Below, in pieces: positions 32,990 to 33,104 of a stretch of DNA of 33,104 nt (position 1 is the stretch's first letter; every line of letters starts with the position of its first letter). The DNA lies in NCBI GenBank assembly GCA_902563095.1, contig CACEWA010000014.1:1-33104 (forward strand), given 5' to 3'. The translations under genes were made by a program, and so were the position numbers. Below the pieces are notes generated by a model, which was given only the letters and a program-made list of their open reading frames with translations, was not told the origin of the DNA and ran no database searches. Source of the DNA: an uncultured Candidatus Poseidoniales archaeon. Its GTDB lineage: Archaea; Thermoplasmatota; Poseidoniia; Poseidoniales; Poseidoniaceae.

Positions 32990-33104
32990 AATATCGGCTG
33001 CGCTTATCCAAATGCGCTCTTCCTTCAGGGGTTAGAATTGCATAACGATTCTTCTCTTTAGCAGAAGGGGGAGTCACCAAGAAACCTCGTTCGCGTAATC
33101 TGTT
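32988..33104 (-). CDS. 3' end of a winged-helix transcription regulator
   Basis: Only the last 38 residues are inside the window. The end of a winged-helix domain is visible: RLRERGFLVTPPSAKEKNRY forms the end of a recognition helix and the wing, and AILTPEGRAHLDK is the strand and following helix found in many MarR/PadR-type and archaeal regulators. The protein probably binds DNA. It is cotranscribed with the pentapeptide-repeat gene, nine bases downstream. The ligand or operator cannot be judged from this part. Confidence 0.75.
   Translation of the reverse strand, partial: NRLRERGFLVTPPSAKEKNRYAILTPEGRAHLDKRSRY

Overview
The window reads as a compact chromosome segment of a planktonic marine euryarchaeon, most likely Marine Group II (Candidatus Poseidoniales). 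The grounds are an archaeal ribosomal/RNA-polymerase operon (eL18, uL13, uS9, RpoN), TATA-box promoters with both leaderless and Shine-Dalgarno (SD) starts, a proteorhodopsin-type light-driven pump, a bacterial-type NAD-dependent DNA ligase, a PAC2-family protein, and several very large Asp-rich surface proteins with membrane anchors. The assignment is inferred from gene content; no database search was run.

Layout. 1-8740: the 3' end of one secreted Asp-rich repeat protein and a complete 2628-residue paralogue with an N-terminal membrane segment, about 1100 residues of thrombospondin-type-3-like calcium repeats, beta-sandwich regions, a C-terminal membrane helix and a cytoplasmic DUF4129-like domain. 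Strong hairpins follow both genes. 8832-10978: a small unknown gene, then eL18-uL13-uS9-rpoN and tRNA-Pro(GGG). 11073-16180: a 1522-residue beta-helix surface protein and a small membrane protein. 16181-18828 (minus strand): a blue-tuned proteorhodopsin behind an ABC exporter. 18926-21398: a PPC/DUF296 protein and ligA, which carries an in-frame TAA. 21444-25501: a three-gene operon of two anchored surface proteins with unusual CxCH and CxxxCH motifs plus a multi-helix membrane protein. 25478-28324: PAC2 protein, Cas4/RecB-like nuclease and DEDDh exonuclease. 28399-31503: acidic small protein, PKD lipoprotein, two small unknowns, HAD phosphatase and tRNA-Arg(GCG). 31504-33104 (minus strand): membrane protein, hotdog thioesterase, pentapeptide-repeat protein and the end of a winged-helix regulator.

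How it fits together. Much of the coding capacity goes to the cell surface: calcium-repeat giants, a beta-helix protein, Ig/PKD proteins and a lipoprotein, which would suit a particle-associated heterotroph that supplements its energy with light. The least explained unit is the 21444-25501 operon, a possible surface heme or metal module. No CRISPR array, insertion sequence, integrase or attachment site was seen. No gene-free stretch exceeds 300 bases; the longest (631-853) holds a hairpin and a promoter.
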